Shown: positions 39,701-46,387, counted from the stretch's first letter. The stretch is DNA of 64,000 nt from Homarus americanus (GCF_018991925.1 NW_024748870.1:3124705-3188704), one strand, 5' to 3'. The notes: generated by a model from the letters alone, not told the origin. Made by a program: numbers and translations.

Positions 39701-42700
39701 ATGGGATAAAGTTCTTGCCTGTCGAGTGTGACCTCCCTCCTCATCCCACCTGTTACCCTGTACTGAAGGATGGAGACTGCTGCCTAACTTGGAGATGCCC
39801 GTAAGTACTGAAATTTGTTCAAAAGTTTTTGAAATTTTGGGGATAATAGTTGGATTATAATTTGATTAACTGTAATTTATGGAAATGAGCAAGTGTCCAT
39901 TATACCAAGGTAGTTCCTAGTAGACTTAATGAATTGGCTTCCTACTTAGCTTGTCAAATTTGGCTGTTGGGTTAATATGCTTCAGTTTGGGAAGGATTTG
40001 GAACTGGTTATCTATGGGATGTAGAGCACAAAGGGCTTGGGCTGCTAAATCCATGCTGTAAATTTTAGTACTTTGTATTGCATTTACCAATAGTTGGGCG
40101 GGAGGATGGTTTTAGTAGGTGTTAAAATTGTAGTTGTACGTTCCATAAGCTATTGTAAAGTATCCATAAATACTAAAATTGCACAGCTGCTTGTGAAGTG
40201 TGATTAATGGTCAAAAGACTAGTGTATTTTAGACCTGAAAAATTGGAACAAGAATGTGGTAGAAGTTTTTAACACCGTAAATGGGAATGTCAAATATTGG
40301 GAGATGCATATTAAAAATTAGGTCTAAATATTCAAGAGTTTCTGGCATCAGTACAGAGTTGGAATACTTTGTACAGTACTAGGCAGTAGGACTAATTGTC
40401 CTGTGTAATGTCTTGCAGAGGGATATGCCCACCAATACAGCAGTTAAATGTCCAATGTTTCCGGTTCCAAAATGACTGCAGGACTGACAAAGACTGCAAG
40501 GAAGAGGAATACTGCTGCCCAGTTGTTTGTGGAGTAGGTTGTGTGAGGTAGGCCACTTTCACATGGGCAATACTTTTGGGAGGTATATTGGTCATCCATA
40601 ATTTTACTGGCATAAATTAAAAGTTCTTGTTTGAAGGGAATAGCAACTTTGTCCTATGCTATTTCTAGAAGGGAACTTATGGCTATGGCTTTCATGGTCT
40701 CTTGGGTAGGTAGATTAATGAAGGGCACCAAACTTAACTGAAATTTATAAAATCTAGCTTTTCTAGGTATTTAGTTTGTTTCCTGGATTTTTAATTGAAG
40801 AAATTTTGAATAATTTTTGTGGTAACTTTTTTATGAATACCAATAGAGGTATAAATCCCTTGCAAATTTACACAAACCTAATTGACAAGGCTTGAGCAGA
40901 GTTTCACAGTAAATGGAGGAAAACTAGAAAGAATAAGGCACTGGAGTCTTGTATATAGAGGTTTAAATGCGAAGTATTTCTCCTATTGTACTATTAATTG
41001 TGGTAATACTGGCTTCCTTCATAGGTTTTGTATAGATGCATCTGGAGTGAGGCATGATGTGGGAGAAACTTGGCAAGACCCAGAAGATCCCTGCACAACA
41101 TTCTCATGCCTACCAAACGGCAGCATCCATAATACAACCAAAATTTGCTCGGCAGGGAATCGGCCCCACTATGGATGTAAACTTGTTGAGGATGGACAGT
41201 GCTGCTGGGTCTGGGATTGCCTGTGAGTAAAAAAGTTCCATACCCCTTCACTAATGGAACTTGTCTTGAGCTCAAATTTTACTTATGGAAAGGAATGTAA
41301 TGCATAGGAAAATATATAGGAATGTAAATACTGAACTGAATAATAGATTGGTTCAAAGGTCTACTTGCATCAAAAGTTAGAATTGTAGACTTGGTAATGT
41401 TTGTGCTAATGGTTTGCTTTAGTTTGAAAAATCATTAGATTTTTACTACTGTAATAAACTACTTGTCAGTTTCTCATGTCTTGGTATGCACTTGAAATGG
41501 CAGGTTCTCCTTGGTAGAAAGACTTGCAAATTTGTCAGTGTTTTCAGAAAAACTAGTTTTTTAAAAGATTAACCATTATTGATATGGAAGTCTTTTGGGA
41601 ATTCTATAATTTTACTCTGCACGAGTGAAGTTGGCCATGCAGTGGGTAACCAGCCAGAGGCATAGCTAGAGTTTTCAACACTAGCATAGTGGTGTTGAAA
41701 TGGGTACCTTTTTCCATTGTTGGGAGTTAATTTTCACAATTGTAGAATGAAAAGATGCCATAGATTTGACCCATTTTACTGGTATTCTAGGAAGAAAATG
41801 CTTGGTTCATGTTACAGTACAGTATTTGGTTTATAGGATGTGATGTTAATTAGGTTATTGTAATCAAGATGTCTCCTAAATTAGAATTGCAGGATCTTTA
41901 TTAGAACAGCTTCTCCTAAGCTGTGGTCTTAAATGAAAATCTTGCAGAAATTCGACTTGTCCAGACCCAAACAGCTTTGGACGTAACTGTTTACAGTACT
42001 ACGACCAGTGTCAAAGCGATTTGGACTGCAAGTCAGGAATGCAGTGTTGTCTTGTGGCTGGATGTGGTAAAGAATGCATGAGTGGTAGGTTTAATGGTTT
42101 TAAAGTGTTTTGGATTTGACAAACATTGAGGACATTCAAACTAGTGTAAAAAAAGTCCTGTTGATGGACTAACATATTTCGATGTTGTGTTGTTAAAATT
42201 ACTTGTACTAATGCATCTTTTAGGAAATGATGACAGGTGTCCTGATACGACCGGAATAGTTACACCCTGTGTAGTTACTGAAGAAGACTGCAGCACTGAT
42301 GAAGACTGTGAAGGAATCCTCAGATGTTGTCCTTATGGCTGTAGCAAGAAGTGTCTTGTTCCTGGATCAGGTACAGATGCTACACTAGTTTTTTATAAAG
42401 GCCCCTTAAATTTTCAATTGTTTTTTGCACATTTTGCTTGTAGGTCCTTCTCTAAACCAATGGGATCAAAGGCTAAATATATAGAATTCTTGAAGATTAA
42501 TGGATAGAAGTAAAGTGGCAGTTCACCTGAAATTAAAAATAAATTGATTTGTCAAGGTGTCCTTACAATGTCTTTAAATTTTATTTGAAAATTAATGGAG
42601 CAATTAAAGTTAAAACCAGCAAGTTTTTCTGTAGTTGCATTTCTTCTTGCAGAGTGTCCCACACATTGCCCTCCCATCCACATGCCAGTGTGTGGTTCAG

Positions 42701-42789
42701 ATGGCAAAGTCTACTCTAGCGAGTGCAAGCTTAAACAGTGGTCCTGCAGGACGCCGTACCTCAAGAAAGTAAAAGATGAATATTGTTAA
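9705..42789 (+). CDS. Large secreted VWC/WAP/Kazal multidomain protein (31 intact coding exons, ~1,860 aa)
   Basis: Whole-gene entry; the exons are listed separately. The spliced model runs from the ATG at 9705 to the TAA at 42787-42789 with consistent phases throughout: phase 1 through the four N-terminal exons, phase 2 from VWC1 to WAP3, then phase 1 into WAP4 and Kazal. Order: signal peptide (residues 1-23), cysteine-rich modules (28-179), VWC1-17 (180-1313), WAP1, VWC18-21, WAP2, VWC22, WAP3, WAP4, Kazal (1816-1860). No transmembrane segment follows the signal peptide, so secretion is expected. I recognise the domain families but not an orthologue. VWC arrays elsewhere (chordin or kielin-like proteins) bind extracellular ligands, and WAP and Kazal domains often inhibit proteases; the role here is inferred only. 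The model leaves out 15 disrupted VWC-like exons; if the array at 27.4-34.5 kb is misassembled sequence, the true protein is longer by up to ~800 residues. Introns at 12484-13320, 18318-19320, 39801-40418 and 41223-41947 show nothing recognisable. Confidence 0.85.
10139..10303 (+). CDS. Coding exon 2: cysteine-rich CC-module 1
   Basis: Phase 1 to 1, 165 bp, residues 28-82. After an acidic linker and an EKR dibasic stretch comes C-x5-CC-x11-CC-x4-CC-x2-C. The next exon repeats this spacing exactly. I do not recognise it as a named domain. The acceptor is ttgcag and the donor ggtgac. Confidence 0.8.
10410..10544 (+). CDS. Coding exon 3: cysteine-rich CC-module 2
   Basis: Phase 1 to 1, 135 bp, residues 83-127. 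It repeats C-x5-CC-x11-CC-x4-CC-x2-C with the same spacing as exon 2, although the residues between cysteines differ. This shows duplication of a phase-symmetric exon. It ends in GCCPVC followed by a short tail. Confidence 0.82.
10852..11007 (+). CDS. Coding exon 4: diverged CC-module 3
   Basis: Phase 1 to 1, 156 bp, residues 128-179. It keeps GCCY, then FPECC and C after four residues, which matches the right half of the module in exons 2 and 3. The final CC pair is reduced to a single C. The last ~23 residues are free of cysteine. The phase match and donor (ggtaag) support inclusion; an internal gtaact at 10940 would break the phase and was not used. Confidence 0.75.
11526..11751 (+). CDS. 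Coding exon 5: VWC1, canonical 10-cysteine domain
   Basis: 226 bp, residues 180-254. It enters in phase 1 and leaves in phase 2, so it acts as the adapter between the two exon classes. It is the only VWC in the gene with the full ten cysteines of the family: one near GII, then C-x2-C-x-C, GVINC, IPC, a C after PHPH, CC and the final DC. It is probably closest to the ancestral module. Confidence 0.9.
12283..12483 (+). CDS. Coding exon: VWC2 (8-cysteine)
   Basis: Phase 2 to 2, 201 bp, residues 255-321. It has eight cysteines; the third and fifth of canonical VWC are both missing, consistent with loss of one disulfide and with arthropod single-VWC proteins. A proline run precedes HPNC. The donor is gttagt. 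Confidence 0.9.
13321..13518 (+). CDS. Coding exon: VWC3 (8-cysteine)
   Basis: Phase 2 to 2, 198 bp, residues 322-387. Eight cysteines. This is the first repeat with the GPRP motif before the sixth VWC cysteine, a signature carried by most later repeats. Acceptor cacag, donor gtgagt. Confidence 0.9.
13895..14095 (+). CDS. Coding exon: VWC4 (8-cysteine)
   Basis: Phase 2 to 2, 201 bp, residues 388-454. Very close to VWC5, exactly 1,200 bp downstream, and the intron sequence before both is also similar. This is a tandem duplication pair. Acceptor ctgcag, donor gtgagt. Confidence 0.92.
15095..15295 (+). CDS. Coding exon: VWC5 (8-cysteine)
   Basis: Phase 2 to 2, 201 bp, residues 455-521. Duplicate of VWC4, with only a few substitutions and no length change. 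Acceptor ctacag, donor gtgagt. Confidence 0.92.
15581..16153. mobile_element. pogo/Tigger-like MITE, copy 1
   Basis: 573 bp flanked by TA. The ends are inverted repeats: cagtcaaccctcgctttacg on the left and its near complement on the right. It contains a short remnant reading like the acidic tail of a DDE transposase but no intact gene. Same family as the copy at 22082. Confidence 0.85.
16201..16386 (+). pseudogene. Dead VWC exon between VWC5 and VWC6
   Basis: A good acceptor (ttgccag) is followed by ggttgtg and recognisable VWC blocks: the start of the domain, a cysteine-containing tgtacac stretch, the gactgttcaccc segment, and the C-terminal aactgctc. The reading frame is broken near the start, there are in-frame stops, and the expected donor has become ctaagt, so the GT is lost. 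Skipping this exon keeps phase 2 between VWC5 and VWC6. A MITE ends 47 bp upstream. Confidence 0.8.
17106..17300 (+). CDS. Coding exon: VWC6 (8-cysteine)
   Basis: Phase 2 to 2, 195 bp, residues 522-586. It lacks one residue pair in the W-to-PC loop and keeps GPRP. Acceptor ttctag, donor gtaagt. Confidence 0.9.
18123..18317 (+). CDS. Coding exon: VWC7 (9-cysteine)
   Basis: Phase 2 to 2, 195 bp, residues 587-651. This is the first repeat with nine cysteines: NPCIHCVC supplies the third cysteine, but its usual partner after the GI position is still absent. Acceptor ggcag, donor gtgagt. Confidence 0.9.
19321..19518 (+). CDS. Coding exon: VWC8 (9-cysteine)
   Basis: Phase 2 to 2, 198 bp, residues 652-717. 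Founder-like copy of the DPCVTCLC subfamily. Its first 12 residues differ from VWC9-12 while the rest is nearly the same. Begins the ~1.96-kb two-exon duplication unit. Confidence 0.92.
19855..20052 (+). CDS. Coding exon: VWC9 (9-cysteine)
   Basis: Phase 2 to 2, 198 bp, residues 718-783. Second exon of the first ~1.96-kb unit; nearly identical to VWC11, 1,953 bp downstream. Acceptor cttag, donor gtaagt. Confidence 0.92.
21278..21475 (+). CDS. Coding exon: VWC10 (9-cysteine)
   Basis: Phase 2 to 2, 198 bp, residues 784-849. First exon of the second unit. The intron that follows matches the one after VWC8 almost base for base, confirming tandem duplication. Confidence 0.92.
21808..22005 (+). 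CDS. Coding exon: VWC11 (9-cysteine)
   Basis: Phase 2 to 2, 198 bp, residues 850-915. Duplicate of VWC9. The intron that follows carries a MITE absent from the equivalent intron after VWC9. Confidence 0.92.
22082..22652. mobile_element. pogo/Tigger-like MITE, copy 2, with an empty-site paralogue
   Basis: 571 bp, TA on both sides (22080-22081 and 22653-22654), inverted ends starting cagtcgacc. The duplicated intron at 20100-20140 has the uninterrupted site (gttaatactgtaaactg), so the element inserted after the 1.96-kb duplication. Confidence 0.92.
23811..24008 (+). CDS. Coding exon: VWC12 (9-cysteine)
   Basis: Phase 2 to 2, 198 bp, residues 916-981. Starts the third, partial copy of the ~1.96-kb unit. 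The sequence differs from VWC10 by only a few bases. Donor gtaagt. Confidence 0.92.
24333..24530 (+). CDS. Coding exon: VWC13 (9-cysteine)
   Basis: Phase 2 to 2, 198 bp, residues 982-1047. More diverged than its neighbours, with a KSSKLC loop and GPRPGPGC. Ends in a GA split codon where its neighbours have AA. It bridges the two duplicated blocks. Confidence 0.92.
24962..24974 (+). pseudogene. Truncated tail of a VWC exon at the left edge of the 1.32-kb array
   Basis: The last ~13 bases of an A-type exon (gactgtggcaa) plus an intact gtgagt donor and the downstream A-B intron, with no exon body upstream. This marks the left breakpoint of the tandem amplification inside an exon. It has no usable acceptor and would not be spliced in. 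Confidence 0.7.
25078..25275 (+). CDS. Coding exon: VWC14 (9-cysteine, B type)
   Basis: Phase 2 to 2, 198 bp, residues 1048-1113. B-type exon (CCQTWDC end) behind an A-like acceptor (ataatttctcag). It lies 1,321 bp from its near-identical copy VWC16. The reading frame is clean. Confidence 0.92.
26097..26294 (+). CDS. Coding exon: VWC15 (9-cysteine, A type)
   Basis: Phase 2 to 2, 198 bp, residues 1114-1179. First complete A exon of the 1.32-kb unit; told from B by GCEIV and CCQKWDC. The frame is intact. Confidence 0.92.
26399..26596 (+). CDS. Coding exon: VWC16 (9-cysteine, B type)
   Basis: Phase 2 to 2, 198 bp, residues 1180-1245. Last exon of the array with an open frame as given. Every later copy down to 34532 carries frame-breaking indels. 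Confidence 0.92.
27417..27616 (+). pseudogene. Array exon A2, frameshifted
   Basis: The first half is identical to VWC15. One C is lost in the KSKKDC codons near 27523, and the GCEIV segment and the exon end are altered. The acceptor and a gtgagt donor remain. The lesion may be a consensus error rather than biology. Confidence 0.75.
27721..27916 (+). pseudogene. Array exon B2, frameshifted
   Basis: Copy of VWC16 with several single-base gains and losses (for example ctgtagg for ctgtaagg, ggtctcg for ggtcctcg) and a disturbed acceptor (ttttcgagg). Donor gtgagt is present. Confidence 0.75.
28732..28930 (+). pseudogene. Array exon A3, frameshifted
   Basis: Copy of VWC15 lacking four bases after gatca, with lost bases in the PRDPC codons and an altered KDCPS segment. 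The exon end and donor are garbled (taactgaagtagagta). Confidence 0.72.
29038..29230 (+). pseudogene. Array exon B3, frameshifted
   Basis: Copy of VWC16 with two single-base insertions near the start and a deletion through the KSKKDC segment near 29147. The C-terminal half and gtgagt donor are intact. Confidence 0.75.
30078..30272 (+). pseudogene. Array exon A4, frameshifted
   Basis: Copy of VWC15 with one base lost in the CKD codons, a deletion in the TCLCTY segment, and an altered exon end lacking a normal gtgagt donor. Confidence 0.72.
30374..30569 (+). pseudogene. Array exon B4, frameshifted
   Basis: The best-preserved broken copy: the only frame lesions are in the WVDPRDP codons near 30421-30440. 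The rest matches VWC16, with an intact acceptor and gtgagt donor. Confidence 0.78.
31370..31581 (+). pseudogene. Array exon A5, frameshifted
   Basis: Copy of VWC15 with many indels, an altered start (ttctttaagg for gactgtaagg) and a corrupted GPRPNAGC segment. Donor gtgagt kept. Confidence 0.7.
31686..31889 (+). pseudogene. Array exon B5, frameshifted
   Basis: Copy of VWC16 with a normal acceptor, lesions in PRDPC and KSKKDC, and a corrupted end (gtgtggggagtaggtaatg). Confidence 0.7.
32720..32923 (+). pseudogene. Array exon A6, frameshifted
   Basis: Copy of VWC15 missing three bases at the CKD codons and with insertions in the CMTCLC segment. The downstream part is also altered. Donor gtgagt present. 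Confidence 0.7.
33021..33218 (+). pseudogene. Array exon B6, frameshifted
   Basis: Copy of VWC16 with an altered polypyrimidine tract (gggtgtgcag), indels in the first third and an extra base in CCQTWDC. Donor gtgagt present. Confidence 0.72.
34045..34241 (+). pseudogene. Array exon A7, frameshifted
   Basis: Copy of VWC15 with lesions at GDTW, RDPC, the LCTY segment, KKDC and QKWDC. The donor is reduced to gtggta. Confidence 0.72.
34340..34532 (+). pseudogene. Array exon B7, frameshifted; right edge of the array
   Basis: Copy of VWC16 with a four-base deletion in DPRDPC and one base lost in RPNAG. The sequence after the donor (gtgaaagt) no longer matches the array, so this is its right boundary. 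Confidence 0.75.
35111..35282 (+). pseudogene. Degenerate VWC exon
   Basis: Acceptor atag, then a VWC8/12-like exon with a stop where the first cysteine should be (gactag), a shortened TCLC region, and an intact C-terminal CCEKW-like end with gtgaag donor. Whether it is a dead exon or poor-quality sequence cannot be told here. Confidence 0.7.
35882..36082 (+). pseudogene. Nearly open VWC exon with a stop in place of the last tryptophan
   Basis: 201 bp, phase 2 to 2 by length, with acceptor tacaag and donor gtgaat. Read in phase, it is open except for TAG where CCQxW-C has TGG (36071-36073). It also lacks the first cysteine. Clean flanking introns suggest true decay rather than sequencing noise. 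If spliced in it would truncate the protein; if skipped, the frame is kept. Confidence 0.72.
36482..36685 (+). CDS. Coding exon: VWC17 (8-cysteine)
   Basis: Phase 2 to 2, 204 bp, residues 1246-1313. The acceptor is ambiguous: AG at 36480-36481 or 36486-36487, both in phase, the second giving 198 bp. The upstream pyrimidine tract is weak. The domain itself is clear, with eight cysteines and QTWNC near the end. Confidence 0.82.
37198..37317 (+). CDS. Coding exon: WAP1 (four-disulfide core)
   Basis: Phase 2 to 2, 120 bp, residues 1314-1353. It has the eight-cysteine WAP pattern, with DYC, EDC, the central CC, ENC and RC in the family spacing. WAP domains in arthropods occur in crustin-type antimicrobial and protease-inhibitory proteins; activity here is inferred. 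An N-x-T site lies between the first two cysteines. Confidence 0.9.
37873..38067 (+). CDS. Coding exon: VWC18 (8-cysteine)
   Basis: Phase 2 to 2, 195 bp, residues 1354-1418. Belongs to the 3' VWC group, which has PHPTC in place of GPRP. Acceptor ttccag, donor gtaagt. Confidence 0.9.
38479..38673 (+). CDS. Coding exon: VWC19 (8-cysteine)
   Basis: Phase 2 to 2, 195 bp, residues 1419-1483. PPPHPNC resembles VWC1/2 rather than the amplified repeats. Acceptor ttgcag, donor gtaagt. Confidence 0.9.
39057..39248 (+). CDS. Coding exon: VWC20 (9-cysteine)
   Basis: Phase 2 to 2, 192 bp, residues 1484-1547. PCEICFC carries the third cysteine without the fifth, like VWC7-16, although it is otherwise diverged from them. 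Has NGT and NDS glycosylation sequons. Confidence 0.88.
39609..39800 (+). CDS. Coding exon: VWC21 (8-cysteine)
   Basis: Phase 2 to 2, 192 bp, residues 1548-1611. It is most like VWC17 (YLGEEW, tyrosine after the sixth cysteine), so these two may be a dispersed duplicate pair. Acceptor gagcag, donor gtaagt. Confidence 0.9.
40419..40547 (+). CDS. Coding exon: WAP2
   Basis: Phase 2 to 2, 129 bp, residues 1612-1654. Eight WAP cysteines, including DC, DKDC, YCC and a closing CGVGC. Same phase class as the VWC exons, so it can sit between them. Confidence 0.9.
41025..41222 (+). CDS. Coding exon: VWC22 (8-cysteine), last VWC
   Basis: Phase 2 to 2, 198 bp, residues 1655-1720. NGS and NTT sequons lie between the fourth and fifth retained cysteines. 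CCWVWDC resembles the CCWIWQC of VWC18. Confidence 0.9.
41948..42084 (+). CDS. Coding exon: WAP3
   Basis: 137 bp, residues 1721-1766, entering in phase 2 and leaving in phase 1; it is the second phase adapter in the gene. Eight WAP cysteines (TCP, NC, QC, DC, QCC, GC, EC). Confidence 0.9.
42224..42370 (+). CDS. Coding exon: WAP4
   Basis: Phase 1 to 1, 147 bp, residues 1767-1815. Eight WAP cysteines with RCP at the start and RCCPYGC in the core, the most typical WAP of the four. Donor gtacag. Confidence 0.92.
42653..42789 (+). CDS. Last coding exon: Kazal domain and stop
   Basis: 137 bp including TAA, residues 1816-1860. Six Kazal cysteines with the hallmark PVCGSDG and Y-S-x-E-C. The residue two places after the second cysteine, which sets inhibitor specificity in Kazal domains, is proline, which is unusual for a serine protease inhibitor. 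The stop codon abuts a gtaagt donor, suggesting an intron in the 3'UTR. Confidence 0.93.
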
Positions 42790-43152
42790 GTAAGTAGTTC
42801 AGGCATTTCTTGAGGTTTTCTGCTATGCAGTATAATTACATTTGGTTGTAGTTAAGGGTGTAATGGTGCCGAATTGCCCTTGGGCTTCCAGTGCCTGGCT
42901 TTGAGCCTGAAGTCCATGGATTAGAATTTTTACTTTTTGACATGTGGCAGAAAGTTTGTTGGCATGGATAATTTCTTGGAGCATTAATTGTTTTTAGAAT
43001 AGTTTGTTTAAAAGGTGTAAAAAAAAAATTGCAGGCTTGAAAAGTTCCGCAGGGGCTTATATTTCCAGTAGAATGGAATAGTTTAAGTGTCTTGTATATT
43101 AATCTAAACTGCAATTCCAAAGTGTGAAAATTAATGCATTTTAAAATTTCAG
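42790..43152 (+). other. Candidate 3'UTR intron
   Basis: gtaagt begins at the base after the TAA, and a plausible acceptor (aaaatttcag) ends at 43152. A final non-coding exon would run from 43153 to the poly(A) site. Confidence 0.45.
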
Positions 43153-43326
43153 GAAATGAAAAGAACTTACTGTAGCCCACCCCACCCATGTCCCTGGATG
43201 AAGATTAACATGGACCTTCAACTCGAATGTTATCCTTGTTTACTTTTCTAAACATTGTGGGCTGCAGTGGAACAATGTATAAAATAGTTATTTAGAATGT
43301 TATTTATTGTATATAAGCTTGACTTT

Positions 43327-43332
43327 AATAAA
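43327..43332 (+). terminator. Polyadenylation signal AATAAA
   Basis: AATAAA about 540 bp after the stop codon and ~175 bp into the candidate final exon. It is the first good signal after the Kazal exon. Cleavage would fall near 43345-43355. Confidence 0.6.
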
Positions 43333-43660
43333 GGAGGATATCCAATTTTTAGATTTAACAATACCTTCTCCAATGGTTAATGTAATCGTGGTTTCTCTAC
43401 AACTGTAGACTATTGAATGACCTGGGAGGTGAAACCTGCACTTTCAGGAAACTGACAATGGCTTGAGATGGCAATGCATAGTGCTGTTGGGCTGCTAAGG
43501 CTGCTGTGCACAAGCATAAAATTGGACAAACAATGTGCACCAAAATCATTTGAGCAATATCCACCATGCCTTCCTATAAACAGGTGGAGCTTGTACTTGC
43601 TGGTTAAATAATTTAACCAGGCTGCAACTATAGGAAATATTCTACAGTATTTATGCTATA

Positions 43661-43975
43661 CAGGTGCTCACGACGGGGTTAGGGACCCAAATCCAGGTCG
43701 TAAGTCGGAATGGTCATAAGTCTGACAGATAAAAAAAAACTACATAAATAAAAAAATCTGCAATGAAATGCAGCACAGTAAAAGTATTTGAGGAATGGAT
43801 AGTGTGACGGAGCACTTGCCTTTAATGTAGTAGGCTGAATGCACATTGGGGGGGGGTAGTATTTTCTAATTATACATGGAGACTACATTAACTGGAAATG
43901 TTTCTATATAGAAAATGTGCCAGTCTTTTGAAAAAAAAAGTGCAACTGCTGTGGTTGTAAGTTGGGGACTACCTG
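43661..43975. mobile_element. pogo/mariner-like MITE
   Basis: 315 bp between TA dinucleotides. The left end caggtgctcacgac and the right end (the complement of caggtagtccccaactta) are partly inverted, and both are followed by a word related to gtaagtc. No ORF. Confidence 0.7.
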
Positions 43976-44179
43976 TACTTGGAAGTTTACATTAGTTTTT
44001 GCTGCATTTCAATATCATAAACCATTGACACATGGTAAATGTTTGGGAATTTATGGATTTCCTGTACAGTATATTGACATGGACGGCTACAGACCTTTTA
44101 ATCTTATCATTTGCCACTGATTGGCTTGGGTGGGTATGTACGTTTGATGTAGTGCTCATGGAGATGTTTGTTTACTTTG

Positions 44180-45161
44180 CTTAGGTCTCCTGTCCAATAT
44201 AAGCTAGGTAGTTGCAGGCACTCCAATCTCTGGATAATTGGTTCTGTAAATCAGGCACAAGAATGGTGGCCCTCTGGACATTTTTCAATTTGATCATCCT
44301 GCATTCCTCTGGGGAAGCACCTTGATCTTGTAGGTAGTGATGGACCATCCAGATAAACCTTGCTAGACCTAGTTTTGTTGCCCCATTCGCCATCTCCATG
44401 GCCAGATAACTTGTTCATTGTTGATTTGCATCACTAGGTTCTATTTGCAATCAGTCTAGGTTAATGCAGTCTGTCTTGTTGGGATATGTGATGTCTCCTT
44501 ACTTGTAACTGAATTTTAGCAGCTGTTTCCTGGACAATTCTTAAAACTTCTTTCTGCAGCTCTTCAGTCTGCTTGGTTCTTAATTTCCCTAAATAACTTG
44601 GCATCTTGTGCAAACATTTGTATGGAAAATATAGCTTTATGCATGTCCTTTAGGAAAGCCATACTGGTCCAATACACTGCCATGTGGTACCCCACTTGTC
44701 CTGGGTATAAGGGATGATTTCATACCATTTATCACCACACACTGCAGTTGTGTATTAAATCTTGGATCCATGCTAGGACACTAAACCCTACCCTTCCAGT
44801 TTGAGTCTCGGCTTTTCATGTGGTACACTGTCGAAAACTTTGGCAAAATCTAAGTTTATATTGTTGGTATTTTTTCCTTGTTCTAGAATGTCCAAACATC
44901 TAATAACTTGAGTAATTGTTAAGCAGGATCGTCCCAGCATAGTGTTGGCAGTCCTTACAAGGTTTTTTCATAGATGTTCCATCATGGCATCTCTTACGTT
45001 GCTCTCTAGTAATGTACTTTACACTGCTGGTCAGGCTCACTGGTCTAATTATTTGGAGTGACGATCACCCTTGAATATAGGACTAGCATAAGCCATCTTC
45101 CAGTCGTAGGTGACCTTTTGTTCTAAACATGTACAGGACAGGATTTTGAGGGGTTCCACAA
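44180..45161 (-). mobile_element. Degenerate CR1-like LINE fragment
   Basis: On the minus strand, decayed reverse-transcriptase pieces read WKMAYASPIFKGDR (45053-45100), LDFAKVFDSVPH (44819-44862) and a downstream KNVQRA segment near 44270. They are in the right order for one LINE ORF. The 5' side stops where the 1.24-kb duplicated segment begins. Confidence 0.8.
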
Positions 45162-45787
45162 GCCTATCCTACCACAGCACAGTCCCCAGCCGTCACACCC
45201 CCTCCCTCCACCCCCACCGTGCCTATCCTACCACAGCACAGTCCCCAGCCGTCACCCCCCCTCCCTCCTCCTCCTCCATACAGGCCTGGCACTTGACTTA
45301 TTAGGGAACTTACTACGCCTTGCCATAAACAGATATATTGTATCGGGAATCCCCCCCCACACACACACACTCATCCTGTCACTATTATGTAACAACTATA
45401 AAATCCATGACCCTTCAGGTACTCACACCCTTAGCTACCATCCGACACATTCCTGATAACATTGTCGTAAACATTTTTTATATAAATATTTTAACTTCGT
45501 ATAATGGCTCTTGGTGCAACATTAACATAAGATTCGTTAATGTTAACATACTAGTCGCGGCAAGAACAGCATTTCATATCAAATCACTCATTAACATAAC
45601 TATCTTGTTCAGTGGTAACTTGTCATCACCGTTCTCTGTGCGTCAAACGTCGCCAAATCGTGTATCTACTGTAGACTTGAGTCATGGAATCATTTGAAAA
45701 TTACACACATAGCTTATTTCACCTGCAGATTAACTACCCTAACGCTACCTGGGGGGTTGTGTGTGTGTGTGTGAAGAAAGACTTTTA

Positions 45788-45830
<43 letters not shown>

Positions 45831-46387
45831 ACTGTACACCTGAAAAATAACCATGCCAACTTTGAACCTCAGAACTTATTGAAGGTTATACGCCTCCCCC
45901 CAAAAAAAAAATCAGGTGTTTTGGAAATTGTCACAGCATAATTTGTGTATTTACAGAGACAATATATGTCTTCACACACACGTTCCATAAATGCTACTGT
46001 GCGAATTTTGGATCACTAACAATTATGATTTCTTAATGAAAAAAAAAATCCCGGCAAATTCGGACAAAAATCTTAAAAAGAAAAATGCAATGACACCAAG
46101 TCGATTAATTTACAAATAAAAATAAAAATCATACAAGACAAACTTCATGAAACTTAAGAACCTTCGTTTATTTCACCTGACGATTAAGCACTCCAGCGCT
46201 AAATAGGGGTTTGGTTAGGTTTGGTTTGGCTAGATTATTTCAGGTTAAGTTTTATTAAATTATGTTAGGTATGGTTAGATTATTTATTTATTTTTTTTTT
46301 GCGGGGATTAGTTCACCCAGGCACAGGTCACAGGCCCACATCGGGGCCTGGGGGCGAAAATGTAATAATAATAATTAATTCAGAGTA
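45162..46387 (+). repeat. 1.24-kb duplicated segment, copy 2
   Basis: Direct-orientation copy of 7349-8592 lying downstream of the VWC gene. It keeps two minisatellite monomers, the GT run and the (TAA)n end. It interrupts the LINE fragment on its left, so this is the derived location. Confidence 0.95.

Noticed and set aside
9705..42789. Separate small single-VWC genes at each exon
   Set aside because: Each candidate lacks its own signal peptide and stop, is flanked by acceptor and donor sites, and joins its neighbours in consistent phase, so they are exons of one gene.
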